A DNA stretch of 64,000 nt, taken from Bacteroidota bacterium (GTDB lineage Bacteria; Bacteroidota; Bacteroidia; Cytophagales; Cyclobacteriaceae). Shown here piece after piece: positions 34,296 to 43,659 of this stretch. Made by a program: the position numbers and the translations under genes. The stretch covers positions 54,607 through 118,606 of the forward strand of contig JAFDYX010000028.1 in the NCBI GenBank assembly GCA_018267215.1. The letters are read 5' to 3'. Each line of letters starts with the position of its first letter. Positions within the stretch are counted from its first letter, which is position 1. Under the pieces are notes generated by a model. It ran no database searches and was not told where the DNA came from. It saw only the letters and a list, made by a program, of their open reading frames with translations.

Positions 34296-36116
34296 CTAAT
34301 TTGTAATAACCATCCTCTTTGTATCAATGAGTTGATTGTTTACAATTAAAGAATACAAGTAGATTCCTGATGATAGTTCGCCTCCAGAAATATTTACAGA
34401 AATATTTCCTTTACCATTTACATAAATTGTCTTCAATTGGGCTCCCTGCAGATTAGTAATCATTAACACTGCCTGCTGAGAAGTTTCAGGAATGAACATA
34501 TTAATTTGTGTATTAATAGAAAAGGGGTTTGGAAAATTCTGATTAAGATATGCTTGCCCTTCTATGGAAGATCCACCGATGATTTGTCCAGGGTTGATAT
34601 GATTTCTAAGTGCATCTAGAAGATTTGTTAACGAATCAATCTTTTTGTTTTGAGACACCATTTGATTGCTGAGTTCTTGTACTGCTTTTACTAATGGCAC
34701 TACAAAATCGCTGTATCGTAAGCTATAATGATCTTTTTCGTTTTGCGGAGCTACCAAGCCAGAGAATGTTTTGCCATAGTTCTTTAATATAGCTTCAACT
34801 TCCTGAGCAACAAAGCCCGAATATCTGACAGGTTTTGCATTGGTTAATTCAATGTTAGAAGACAAACCTTTGGTCTTTATATTCTGCATTTTGTCAAATG
34901 CTCCCGTAAATTTGTCAAAGATATCTGAGTTCAGTTGATAAGTTACTGGTCTCAATTTTTTTATAAAATCCAAACCTAAAACATCTTCTTTAATATTTAA
35001 TTTAAATCGACCATCGGAAAGTGTTGACCAGCTAACTTGCCCTCCAATGCTTGTTACACTACTATTGCCTATCACTATTGTATTACTTGCTGTTGGGGTG
35101 GCTTGATAACCAACTGCTGTTGTGTTTGATAAACTGGGGTTGGATGACCCAGGGCCACTATTAAAACCAATTGCAGTATTACTGTTCCCATTTGTGTTGT
35201 AAGACAAAGAGGTGGTTCCGATAGCCACATTGTTATATCCAGATGTATTATCTGCAAGAGAACCATAACCAATTGCAGTGTTTTGATAACCAGTTGAGTT
35301 AACGGGCAAGGATATCGTTCCTAAGGATGTATTAGCCGTCCCTGATGTATTTAAATAGAGAGATTGATACCCAATTGCAGTATTGTAAGACCCGTTATTT
35401 CCGTAAAGCGTCTGATATCCAATTGCAGTATTTTGACTTCCTGAATTATTAGAGTATAAAGAACCTGAACCCATAGCCGTATTTTGTGAACCTGATGAAA
35501 TAGATGGGCTACTATTATATCCAAAAAAAGTGTTATTCAAAATAGGATCAATTCTTCCAGATTTTACATTATTTACACGAATATTAAATGGAACATTATC
35601 AGTAGTTCCAATAAAATTAGTTCCATCAATTGTTCCTGCATTTCCAGTAAGTGACCATCCGCTGCCTCCTGTAAAGGGTGATCCGTTCAAGTAATAACTG
35701 GTTGCATTTATCGAACCATTAATATCCAATTGAAAATTAGGTGTAGAGGTATTTATACCAACCTTTCCAGTAGTTTTAATAACCATCCAGTTAGTGTTAT
35801 TAGCGGCTAAATAAAAATCATAATTTGAACTGGAGCCCATCCTAACAGCAGGTATTGGTGTTATGTCAGACCTAAAAAAACCTACTACTCCACTCGCATC
35901 TGCTTGTATTATACTGGAGTTAGGAGCGGAAGTGTTACGTATTCTTAAAATTGGATTTACACCAAAAATATCTAAGTTATATACAGGAGAATTTGTACCA
36001 ATGCCTACATAGCCTGAATTAGTATTGTAAATGTTTGACCCACTTGTTGCCCATTGACAGTTTCCCCCTAAAGCCAATAACAACAATGGAAAAAAAATCG
36101 TAAACAATTTTTCCAT
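34296..36116 (-). CDS. Secreted fibre-like protein with S74 autocleaving chaperone domain and type IX sorting domain
   Basis: A 606-residue exported protein with an odd build. After a signal peptide (ending ALGGNC), the region to residue 180 is beta-rich. Residues about 190-360 are repeats of the type NTAIGYQSLYxN, similar to the YadA-head/left-handed beta-roll of trimeric adhesins and fibres. A peptidase S74 intramolecular chaperone domain follows (WSTLSDGRFKLNIKED with the Ser and Lys of the self-cleaving dyad, then ... LRPVTYQL, about 370-500) and last a T9SS type A sorting domain (NFPNPFSINTQI ... GIYLYSLIVN). S74 domains trimerise phage tail spikes and then cut themselves off. The role in a starch locus is unclear; a surface adhesin is plausible. 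It is AT-rich compared with its neighbours. Confidence 0.82.
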   Translation of the reverse strand: MEKLFTIFFPLLLLALGGNCQWATSGSNIYNTNSGYVGIGTNSPVYNLDIFGVNPILRIRNTSAPNSSIIQADASGVVGFFRSDITPIPAVRMGSSSNYDFYLAANNTNWMVIKTTGKVGINTSTPNFQLDINGSINATSYYLNGSPFTGGSGWSLTGNAGTIDGTNFIGTTDNVPFNIRVNNVKSGRIDPILNNTFFGYNSSPSISSGSQNTAMGSGSLYSNNSGSQNTAIGYQTLYGNNGSYNTAIGYQSLYLNTSGTANTSLGTISLPVNSTGYQNTAIGYGSLADNTSGYNNVAIGTTSLSYNTNGNSNTAIGFNSGPGSSNPSLSNTTAVGYQATPTASNTIVIGNSSVTSIGGQVSWSTLSDGRFKLNIKEDVLGLDFIKKLRPVTYQLNSDIFDKFTGAFDKMQNIKTKGLSSNIELTNAKPVRYSGFVAQEVEAILKNYGKTFSGLVAPQNEKDHYSLRYSDFVVPLVKAVQELSNQMVSQNKKIDSLTNLLDALRNHINPGQIIGGSSIEGQAYLNQNFPNPFSINTQINMFIPETSQQAVLMITNLQGAQLKTIYVNGKGNISVNISGGELSSGIYLYSLIVNNQLIDTKRMVITN

Positions 36117-36137
36117 ATAAGTAAAATTATAATTATA

Positions 36138-36164
36138 AAGTCAGGGGTTATTACCCCCTGACTT
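36138..36164 (-). terminator. Terminator of the susCDE operon
   Basis: AAGTCAGGGG and CCCCTGACTT form a 10-bp stem with a 7-nt loop, 9 bp after the last SusE-type gene. On the minus strand it runs into TTATAATTATAATTTTA, an imperfect U-tract. Confidence 0.75.
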
Positions 36165-36172
36165 ATTATTTA

Positions 36173-37876
36173 CTAATTCCAAAACTTATATTCTCCTGTT
36201 AAAGAATTAAAAGTTATTTGATAAGTATAAGATGTTTGTACTGGTATGTTATCAGAGCTTCCTAACCCTGCTATGCCTGAAGGGAAACTATTTCCTCCCC
36301 AATTAGTAGTCCAATCGTTATTAACTCTAAACTTGGCTGATTTACCTCCAACAAGCGCTGCTTTAACAGACCATTTATAAGGATTGGTTGGATTTTGTAT
36401 CATAGCAATATCAGGTCCATTCCACCCATTCGGGGTTGCATCACCAACTACCCCAATTGGAGTGAATGGTGTGGCTGCTGCAGTATTGCCAAACATAAAC
36501 TCGCCAGAAACATCATTAAAGTATACAAAATAATTGCCTGCAGCGATGTTTATGTTGCCAGGTGCAGAAGTTGATGCATACCCTGAAGGGGAAGTAGCAC
36601 TAGCCCAGCTTGTAGTCCACGCGTGATTAGCCCGGAATTTAATTCCACCTGCTGAGGCGATGGAAACTGTGCCTGTCCAAATATGCCCGCTTGCATCAGG
36701 TGTCAAATCATCATCAGCACTCCAACTGTTAAAATCTCCTATCAAACTGATATTAGTAAAAGTTGGTGGCGACAATAGAGTAAATGAGTAAGCTCCAGTG
36801 CCTGCATTAAAATCAATTTTATAATAGCCCGCAGTCGTTAAAGGAATGTTTCCTCCTGCTTGCGTACCTATACCTGAAGGAAAACTGCTTCCGCCCCATT
36901 GAATAGTCCAAGCGTCATCAGCCCTGAATTTCACGCCATACGTTGCTGCATTTAAATAGGTAATTAGTGTCCACGCCCCCGGAGCATTGATTGGATCCAG
37001 TCTGTACATATCTGTATCTACGCTCCAGCCTCCAGCAGTAGCATCGCCAATAAGCCCAATAGAATTATTGGCAGCATAAGGTGTAATGGTAATCGTTACC
37101 ACATTAGAGTAGATAGAATTTCCTTGCTCGTTAGTTGCCATAATTCTGAAATCTACCGGTGTGGCTACACCAGTGGATGCACCTACCCCAATAGCGATAT
37201 TGTTCAGGTTCACCACCGTGTAAACCTGGCTAAAAGATGTAACCGAAGTAGAAGTAGGAGCAGCAAAGCTGGTCCCTCCTTTCGCGTATTGAATCTGGTA
37301 CGTTACTACACCACTATATCCTTTAAAGGCCGTGCTCCACGTGAGCGTATCGGCCGGGTTGCTGGCATTGGCCGCGGATAACACTTTTGTTATAGAAGAA
37401 ATAGCAAAAGATAAATCTCCGTAAGGCGAGAATGTAATCTGCACCGTGTTGGAAGTTATTGCGTTGTTGTTGTTTTCCTGCGAGGCAACCACTTTGGCAT
37501 CCAGCGTAATAGCTTGCCCTACTTTGCCGCCCAATTTGGCTGCCATACCGTTCAGTTCCTTGCCCAATAAACTTCCCGATAATACACCATTAAAAGTTTT
37601 AGATGTAAATGTGGCAAAGTCGGTGCCCGTTGGGCTGAGGTACAATGTAAACAGTGTGTTGGCTACCCCGACAGAAAGTTTGGGGTTATTCCATGAAACC
37701 GTCAGCACTGCGGTGGCCGAGTCGGCAACCGTAGGCGTGATAGTGGTGGCAGAAGGTGTAATGGTTAACGCAGTTTTGCTGTTGGCAAACTGGGGCGTAT
37801 TCTCCAGTGTATTGCACGACCAGACAATGGCAAACAGAGCCAGTGCCGTTAGCGTATAAATAAGTTTGTTCTTCAT
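36173..37876 (-). CDS. SusE/SusF-type starch-binding outer-membrane lipoprotein
   Basis: A 567-residue surface lipoprotein (Cys21 in FAIVWSC). It begins with a SusE domain (about residues 30-160), followed by a second beta-sandwich domain to about 265 and three tandem starch-binding modules of the SusE/SusF kind (about 268-370, 373-462 and 463-567). Each module has the pattern GLIGDATAGGW or VVGDATPNGW, then KFRADDAWTIQWGG and a YKIDFNAGTGAYSF end. The tryptophans and KFR residues fit the known starch-binding sites. It is the last gene of the SusC-SusD-SusE-SusE unit. The DNA for the repeat part (36.2-37.1 kb) is AT-richer than the part for the N-terminal domains. Confidence 0.86.
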   Translation of the reverse strand: MKNKLIYTLTALALFAIVWSCNTLENTPQFANSKTALTITPSATTITPTVADSATAVLTVSWNNPKLSVGVANTLFTLYLSPTGTDFATFTSKTFNGVLSGSLLGKELNGMAAKLGGKVGQAITLDAKVVASQENNNNAITSNTVQITFSPYGDLSFAISSITKVLSAANASNPADTLTWSTAFKGYSGVVTYQIQYAKGGTSFAAPTSTSVTSFSQVYTVVNLNNIAIGVGASTGVATPVDFRIMATNEQGNSIYSNVVTITITPYAANNSIGLIGDATAGGWSVDTDMYRLDPINAPGAWTLITYLNAATYGVKFRADDAWTIQWGGSSFPSGIGTQAGGNIPLTTAGYYKIDFNAGTGAYSFTLLSPPTFTNISLIGDFNSWSADDDLTPDASGHIWTGTVSIASAGGIKFRANHAWTTSWASATSPSGYASTSAPGNINIAAGNYFVYFNDVSGEFMFGNTAAATPFTPIGVVGDATPNGWNGPDIAMIQNPTNPYKWSVKAALVGGKSAKFRVNNDWTTNWGGNSFPSGIAGLGSSDNIPVQTSYTYQITFNSLTGEYKFWN

Positions 37877-37886
37877 ATACTACGTT

Positions 37887-38726
37887 TTAATTGCTGGTGA
37901 TGGTATATTTTCCTGTACTGAAATTAACCGTGATTTTATAGTTGCCGGTAGCGCCCGGGCCCTTGAAGTTGCCGGGGGCGTCCGGGTAAAAGAAGTCGCC
38001 CATGGGGTTGTTGCCATCGGCCGTGGTAAAGGCATACTTGTGAGTCCAGTTGCCATAGACGGGCACGAGCAAAAACTCCTGACCACCGATGAGTGTGATG
38101 TCATTCAGTACAAACAGAAACGCATTGACTTTTGTAAACTGCTGGCTTGTTGCAGGGGGGTCGCCACCGCCCATCCAACTCAGCGGAGTGGCCGAGCCGG
38201 TAATGAAAAGTTCTGCCGGAACGGGGAACACCACATCCAGATAAGGTGTGATGGTAATGTTTACCACATTAGAATAAAGCGGCAGGCTTTTGTTCGTTAA
38301 CGTAGATATGATGCGGAACGAATACTGGTGCGGCACACCATTATTCAACTGCAACTGGCCTACGGCTGCATTCAGCGCCTTCACGGTAAAATTGTTAGCC
38401 ACTACATTGGTAAACGCTATCACTGCCATATTGGGGTTGGTAAAGTTCGACCCTACCGTATCAATCTGAAGCGTGTAGTTTACATCTTGTGTGTTGACGC
38501 CATTGGAGAACATATAATTCGGGTTCGTCCACTGAAACTGCAGCGAGCTCAACACCGAATTGTCGGGGTTGGGGGTCAGTGTCAGGTCGGCCGTACTGGA
38601 AACCGTCAGCACGGGCGCGGTGCCCGAGCTATACGTTACTTTGGTTTCCGGGTTGTTGCAGGAGGCTACGACAAAGCCTGCTGCCAGCAACACGGTTAAA
38701 ATTTTATTGATCTTCATATTCTTCAA
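37887..38726 (-). CDS. SusE domain outer-membrane lipoprotein
   Basis: A 279-residue lipoprotein (signal to Cys23, GFVVASC) with an N-terminal SusE domain (about 30-160, including ADLTLTPNPDNSVLSSLQFQW and VNITITPYLDVVFP) and one C-terminal starch-binding-like module that ends GNYKITVNFSTGKYTITS. It is shorter than the neighbouring SusE/F protein, which carries three such modules. It lies 4 bp after susD and 10 bp before the next SusE-type gene, inside the operon. It should hold glucan at the cell surface near the SusCD importer. Confidence 0.85.
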   Translation of the reverse strand: MKNMKINKILTVLLAAGFVVASCNNPETKVTYSSGTAPVLTVSSTADLTLTPNPDNSVLSSLQFQWTNPNYMFSNGVNTQDVNYTLQIDTVGSNFTNPNMAVIAFTNVVANNFTVKALNAAVGQLQLNNGVPHQYSFRIISTLTNKSLPLYSNVVNITITPYLDVVFPVPAELFITGSATPLSWMGGGDPPATSQQFTKVNAFLFVLNDITLIGGQEFLLVPVYGNWTHKYAFTTADGNNPMGDFFYPDAPGNFKGPGATGNYKITVNFSTGKYTITSN

Positions 38727-38730
38727 ATTA

Positions 38731-40326
38731 TTAATAACCTGCGTTTTGTTTTAAAGTAGGGTTGGCGCTTAAATCAGTAGAAGGAATCGGGAAAAGATTT
38801 AAGTGCGCGTCTGTAGCCTGGCCATTGGGCACATTGCCTTTCCACGGCCACTGATAAGTGCCATTGGTAAATTGGCCAAAGCGGATTAAGTCCGTTCTGC
38901 GGTGGCCTTCCCAATACAACTCGCGGGCGCGCTCATCCAACAGCCAGGGTAATGTCAACTGAGCTGCCGTAATATTGCCTGTGGCATCGCCATAAGCTCT
39001 TGTCAGCACTTGGTTTACATAGCCCAGAGCGGTAGTATTATCGCCACCGGTTCCTCCGCGCAATACGGCTTCGGCATACATCAGATAAGCATCTGCCAGC
39101 CGGAACATGGGGTAGTCTGTATCTACAAAGTTGAGGTTGCCCGATGCCGATGGCCCGCCCGTTGAGGTGAGGTTAGTAAATTTTTGAATGGCATAGCCGT
39201 CATTAAAGTTGCCGATATCGTTGATCACCAACGATTGGCCAGCGGTGTAAAACTGAGCTCTTGCATCAGGCCCGCTCACCGGGATGGCAAATTTATTTAC
39301 CAGCCCAGAGGTGGTGCGCAGGCCGGCCCAGCCACCGCCCAACCCGAAGTTAGCGGGGTTCATGCTTCCGCCCACTTCTGCGTGGAGGATGTAGTCCATG
39401 CCGCCATACGACTGCGAGCGGTTTCCATCGTAATTGATAGTGAAAATTAACTCGGGACTTTGGTAATTATCGGCTGCAAAGTTTTGCAGATAATTAGTTG
39501 CCAGCGAGTATTGGGTAAATGCGATTAAATTATTGAGGGCCGTCAGACATTCGGTGTACTTGCCGTTGCCGGCTCCTAAATATACTTCGGCATTCAAATA
39601 CAACTTAGCCTGCAGCATATACACTGCCCCTTGCGTAGCGTGGCCATAGTCTGCCCCACCGGGTGTTAAAGGTGCCGGAAGAAGAGGTGCAATAGCTTTC
39701 AGTTCATTATCAATGTAAGTGAACAGCGCACTCGGGGTAGTCTGCTTGGGGTAAAAAGCACCCGGCAGGTCTGCCTCTGTAACGAACGGAGGGTTGCCGT
39801 ACAAATTCAGTGCATGCCAATAAGCTAAGGCGCGGCAAAAGCGAGCCTCGGCATTGTAAATTTTTACATTCGCATCGGTTGACTTGGCCGACTGCCGGAT
39901 AAACTCATTGGCAATAGTAACGGTGTACATAATACGCGAGTACAGTGCTGCATTAAACACATCGCTGGGAGTCCAGGTTTGCCAGTGAAAGTTTTTAATC
40001 GTCTGGTCGTTCCAGGCGATCACGGCTTCATCGGTAGTCAGTTCTTCCGCATTCCACAATACGCGCAGATACACACCAAATCCTTCATCCAAACCGGCAA
40101 TGTCAGAACTTCCTGCCGGGCCGTACTGACCGCTCAAGGCAAAGCTGGCATATACTTTTGCCAACCCCGACAAATAATCGGCCGGTGTATTATAGACGTT
40201 GGATGAATTTTTCACCTGGCTTCCCAGATTCTGAGGACTCAAATCATTCACACAAGAGGGCAACAATGACACCATCGCCACCGCCATCATCATTATTTTT
40301 ACTATTCTCATTTTCATAAGATTCAT
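38731..40326 (-). CDS. susD: SusD/RagB family glycan-binding outer-membrane lipoprotein
   Basis: A 531-residue SusD-family lipoprotein that acts as the lid of the SusC pore and binds oligosaccharide. The signal ends at Cys25 (LLPSC). Family features are the TPR-rich helical core (EARFCRALAYWHALNLYGNPPFV near 160-185), the conserved block RLADAYLMYAEAVLRGG near 400, and the C-terminal DERARELYWEGHRRTDLIRFGQF. The first in-frame Met is used, though Met6 is equally good. It directly follows susC (11 bp gap), as in nearly all polysaccharide utilisation loci. The substrate, alpha-glucan, is inferred from the linked GH13 and GH31 genes. Confidence 0.95.
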   Translation of the reverse strand: MNLMKMRIVKIMMMAVAMVSLLPSCVNDLSPQNLGSQVKNSSNVYNTPADYLSGLAKVYASFALSGQYGPAGSSDIAGLDEGFGVYLRVLWNAEELTTDEAVIAWNDQTIKNFHWQTWTPSDVFNAALYSRIMYTVTIANEFIRQSAKSTDANVKIYNAEARFCRALAYWHALNLYGNPPFVTEADLPGAFYPKQTTPSALFTYIDNELKAIAPLLPAPLTPGGADYGHATQGAVYMLQAKLYLNAEVYLGAGNGKYTECLTALNNLIAFTQYSLATNYLQNFAADNYQSPELIFTINYDGNRSQSYGGMDYILHAEVGGSMNPANFGLGGGWAGLRTTSGLVNKFAIPVSGPDARAQFYTAGQSLVINDIGNFNDGYAIQKFTNLTSTGGPSASGNLNFVDTDYPMFRLADAYLMYAEAVLRGGTGGDNTTALGYVNQVLTRAYGDATGNITAAQLTLPWLLDERARELYWEGHRRTDLIRFGQFTNGTYQWPWKGNVPNGQATDAHLNLFPIPSTDLSANPTLKQNAGY

Positions 40327-40337
40327 TCGTTAAGCGA

Positions 40338-43300
40338 TTAAAAAGTAATATTCAAACCCAACAAAACTGTGCGCGGGCGAGGATAGATGTTGTTGTCTAT
40401 ACCGCCATCCACTTCGGGGTCAATACCCTTATACTTGGTAACAAAAAATGCATTTTGCACCGTCAGGCTCAGCCTGGCTTTTAAGCGGCTCATAAACAAC
40501 TGATCCAGCGTATAGCCGGCACTGATGTTGTCCATCTTAAAGAAGGAAGCATTCTGCACCCAGTAGCTCGAAAAATACTGTGCTGTTACAAAGTTAGCAT
40601 CGGTAATAGCTGTGGGCAGGTTGTTGAAGAAGCCCGTAGAGTTATACATGGAATTGTAAAAAGCACGTGCCGACAAGTTGTTGTTATATACATAGTTGCC
40701 AAAGCTAAACCTACCCGAGAAATAGAAGTCAAATTTTTTGTAGGTAAAGCGCGAGTTAACACCGATCATCACATCAGGCTGAGGTTTGTAATAATGGAGA
40801 CGGTTGGCATCGTTGTTCGAAGCGTTTCCACCGTTTCCGGTACGATCTACATAAAGACCTTCGATAGGCTTGCCGTTGGTGTTATAAATCTGCTGGAAAA
40901 CATAGAAGGAGTTGATTGGGTAGCCCACTTGTATGTTTTGCACCTGGTTGCCCACCCCGCCCGAGATACCTCCGGTCAGGATACCGAGGTAATTCGGATC
41001 GTTGGTTTTGAGCAGCTTGGTAACCTTATTTTCGTTGTGGGTAATGTTGATACCGGGAATCCACTCAAAGTCTTTCTTTTGGATGGCCACCGCACGCAAG
41101 GTCAATTCTATACCTTGGTTTTGAAGGTCGCCCACATTGGTAGTAATATAGTTAGACAAGTTGCTACCTGCCGGCACCGGAATAAAGTTGATCAGGTTGC
41201 TGGTTTTCTTTTGGTACACATCTAACGTACCGGTAATGCGGTTGTTCAAGATGCCGAAGTCCACACCGATATCAGCCTGCGCAGTTGTTTCCCATTTAAA
41301 ATTCGGGTCGTACGGTTGTGGCCGCCAGGTTGGCACAAACGAACTTCCAAATTGATAATTCGCTTGTGCGTTGCTCAATTGGTATAAACCGAGGTAGGGG
41401 TATGTGCCCCCCACATCCTGATTACCGGTAATACCATAGCTGGCTCTGAGTTTTAAATCAGAAACCAACTTCGAGTTTTCGAGGAACGATTCATTCTTCA
41501 GTTTCCATCCCAACGCCACAGCCGGAAACAATTTAAACCGGTTTTGAGGCGAGAAGCGAGAAGATGCATCATCGCGCAAGGAAGCTGTTACCAAATATTT
41601 ATCTCCGTACGAGTAATTGACGCGGCCAAAAAAGGAAACAAGGTAATTGGGGTTAGGGGGCGACTGTAACGGTATGGCTGTTACTCCATCTGAAGCTAAA
41701 CTGTTAGATGTGTATATGGTAGCCGGAGGTGCCGAAAGCCCTGAATAAGATGCATACGTGCCGGCATTCCATTGTGCTAATGTAGGCGGAGCGTTGCGGC
41801 TGAAGTTGGAAGAGAAACGCTCAAACGCCTGGTATGAATAACCTGCTGTTACATCAATTTTGTGATTGTCAATTTGCTTAACATAGTTAGCGTATATATC
41901 AAGCAGACGAGAACGGTTTTGGCCTGTGTAGTCAGTCCGCTGCCCCATGTTGGGCCAAGTCCAGGCTGCATTGTAGGGAGCGTTGTTGTGCCCGGTAGAG
42001 TTTGAGTAATCAAAACCAGCGTTTACAGTAAACTTCAGAGCCGGCAAAGCACGTAACCGATAGTCGGCTTTTAAAGTACCGATACCGCGATAAACTTGTG
42101 AACGGTTATCGGTTTGATACAGCAGCGAAACCGGGTTGGCCGTTGCAATCGTAATCGGCAGCCCGTTGGGATCTACGGCTCCGCTAGGCAACGAAGTTTG
42201 CGACCAGCTGAAGTAGCCGCCCCAGTTAGTGTTGCCATTGTAAACAGGCTGGGTGGGGTCAAAAGAAACGGCAGCACCCACAGCTCCTGCATTTCCAAAA
42301 TTTTGTTGGGTGTACATGCCCTTGAAAGAGGCATTAACCACCAAGTCGCCATCTAAAAAGGTAGGACTTAAGTTGACGTTAATAGAATTACGAACAAAGT
42401 CGGTAGTTTTTAAAATACCGTTTTGATCGGTGAAGCCATACGAAACGCGGTAGGGCATATTTTTGTACGTGCCCGACACACCAACATTGTGGTCTTGTGA
42501 AATGGCAGTCTGAAAAATCTGACGTTGCCAGTCAGTGTTGGCTGTGCCCAGTCGCTGCAGGGCTGCGGGCGTTAAGCCCGACAAGCCGGCTGCCAGTTGC
42601 GCATTGACAGTTTGCTTAAACTGCGAGGCATTCATCACATCGAAATATTTCATGGGAGAGCCGGCCGTTACCGTCACATTATAGAAAAACTGGGGCTTCC
42701 CTTCTTTTCCTTTTTTCGTGGTGATGATAATCACGCCATTGGCAGCACGCAATCCGTAGATGGCAGTGGCCGAAGCATCTTTCAACACGGTAAATGTTTC
42801 AATGTCATTAGGGTTTAAGGTAGCTAACGGGTTAGCCAACCCGGCCGTTCCGTTATTGTCAACCGGGAAACCATCAATAACAATCAAAGGATCTTTACTG
42901 CCGGAAGCAGAGCCATCGCCACGGATGCGGATAGTAGAACCCGAACCCGGAGCACCGCTGTTGCTCGTAATCTGCACACCGGCAATTTTACCCACCATCA
43001 TATCTTGGGGCGAGGTGATAATGGCTTTATTAAAATCTTTGGTTCCGAGGTTAGCCAACGAACCCGTTACATCTTTTTTCTCCTGCTGGCCATAACCAAT
43101 CACCACGATTTCAGACAACGATTTGGCGTCTGTATCCATGATAAGATCTACCACAGAACGTCCTGCTACAGATATGTCTGTAGTCTTATACCCAAGGAAC
43201 GAAAAAGAAAGAACCGCGTTGGCATCTACCTTGATGGTGTAGGTTCCGTCTGCATCAGAAGCTACCCCGTTACTGGTTCCTTTTTCCAAAATGTTCACAC

Positions 43301-43433
43301 CCGGCAAAGGCAGTCCATCATCCGATGAAGTAACCTTTCCCTTCACGGTAATTTGTTGTGCGTAACCGGAGATGGCCGCACACATCAAAAAAACCGTCAA
43401 GCACCTGCTTACCGACAGATAAAATTTGATCAT
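40338..43433 (-). CDS. susC: SusC-type TonB-dependent outer-membrane transporter
   Basis: A 1,031-residue TonB-dependent transporter that imports oligosaccharides together with SusD. Order: signal peptide (about 1-25, ending SGYAQ), a carboxypeptidase-D-like N-terminal domain (27-110, ITVKGKVTSSDDGLPLPGVN), the TonB box region, the plug (about 120-230, with SEIVVIGYGQQEKKDVTGS and the SusC signature VIDGFPVDN), and the 22-strand barrel ending LLGLNITF with the terminal Phe for barrel assembly. It is the first gene of the susCDEE unit and is transcribed divergently from the LacI-type regulator. Confidence 0.96.
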   Translation of the reverse strand: MIKFYLSVSRCLTVFLMCAAISGYAQQITVKGKVTSSDDGLPLPGVNILEKGTSNGVASDADGTYTIKVDANAVLSFSFLGYKTTDISVAGRSVVDLIMDTDAKSLSEIVVIGYGQQEKKDVTGSLANLGTKDFNKAIITSPQDMMVGKIAGVQITSNSGAPGSGSTIRIRGDGSASGSKDPLIVIDGFPVDNNGTAGLANPLATLNPNDIETFTVLKDASATAIYGLRAANGVIIITTKKGKEGKPQFFYNVTVTAGSPMKYFDVMNASQFKQTVNAQLAAGLSGLTPAALQRLGTANTDWQRQIFQTAISQDHNVGVSGTYKNMPYRVSYGFTDQNGILKTTDFVRNSINVNLSPTFLDGDLVVNASFKGMYTQQNFGNAGAVGAAVSFDPTQPVYNGNTNWGGYFSWSQTSLPSGAVDPNGLPITIATANPVSLLYQTDNRSQVYRGIGTLKADYRLRALPALKFTVNAGFDYSNSTGHNNAPYNAAWTWPNMGQRTDYTGQNRSRLLDIYANYVKQIDNHKIDVTAGYSYQAFERFSSNFSRNAPPTLAQWNAGTYASYSGLSAPPATIYTSNSLASDGVTAIPLQSPPNPNYLVSFFGRVNYSYGDKYLVTASLRDDASSRFSPQNRFKLFPAVALGWKLKNESFLENSKLVSDLKLRASYGITGNQDVGGTYPYLGLYQLSNAQANYQFGSSFVPTWRPQPYDPNFKWETTAQADIGVDFGILNNRITGTLDVYQKKTSNLINFIPVPAGSNLSNYITTNVGDLQNQGIELTLRAVAIQKKDFEWIPGINITHNENKVTKLLKTNDPNYLGILTGGISGGVGNQVQNIQVGYPINSFYVFQQIYNTNGKPIEGLYVDRTGNGGNASNNDANRLHYYKPQPDVMIGVNSRFTYKKFDFYFSGRFSFGNYVYNNNLSARAFYNSMYNSTGFFNNLPTAITDANFVTAQYFSSYWVQNASFFKMDNISAGYTLDQLFMSRLKARLSLTVQNAFFVTKYKGIDPEVDGGIDNNIYPRPRTVLLGLNITF

Positions 43434-43537
43434 GTTAACTTTAAGATTTAGGTTAATTAATTATTTTTCCGAAACCGCACTTTCGTTCTACAATTATTTA
43501 GTAGTATAGAACAAAAATTGCCTTTTCGTCATGAAGC

Positions 43538-43545
43538 CAAATGTA
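43538..43545 (-). promoter_or_regulatory. Candidate -7 promoter box for the susC operon
   Basis: TACATTTG on the minus strand fits TAnnTTTG and lies 104 bp upstream of susC, leaving room for an untranslated leader of about 100 nt. No -33 TTTG at the right distance was found. Confidence 0.4.
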
Positions 43546-43602
43546 TATGATTGTAACGCTGAAAAATTAAAAAACCGCTTAAATTTTGCGGGAAACGAAA
43601 TC

Positions 43603-43614
43603 GCAAACGTTTGC
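43603..43614. promoter_or_regulatory. LacI-family operator between susC and lacI
   Basis: GCAAACGTTTGC is a perfect 12-bp palindrome with the central CG step typical of LacI/GalR operators. It lies 45 bp upstream of the lacI-type gene and about 60 bp upstream of the susC -7 box. A near copy (GCAACCGTTTGC) precedes the GH31 operon. Confidence 0.7.
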
Positions 43615-43659
43615 ATAAATGAGTATAACTGATCGTTTTTTGTTGACCCTCTTACTTCC

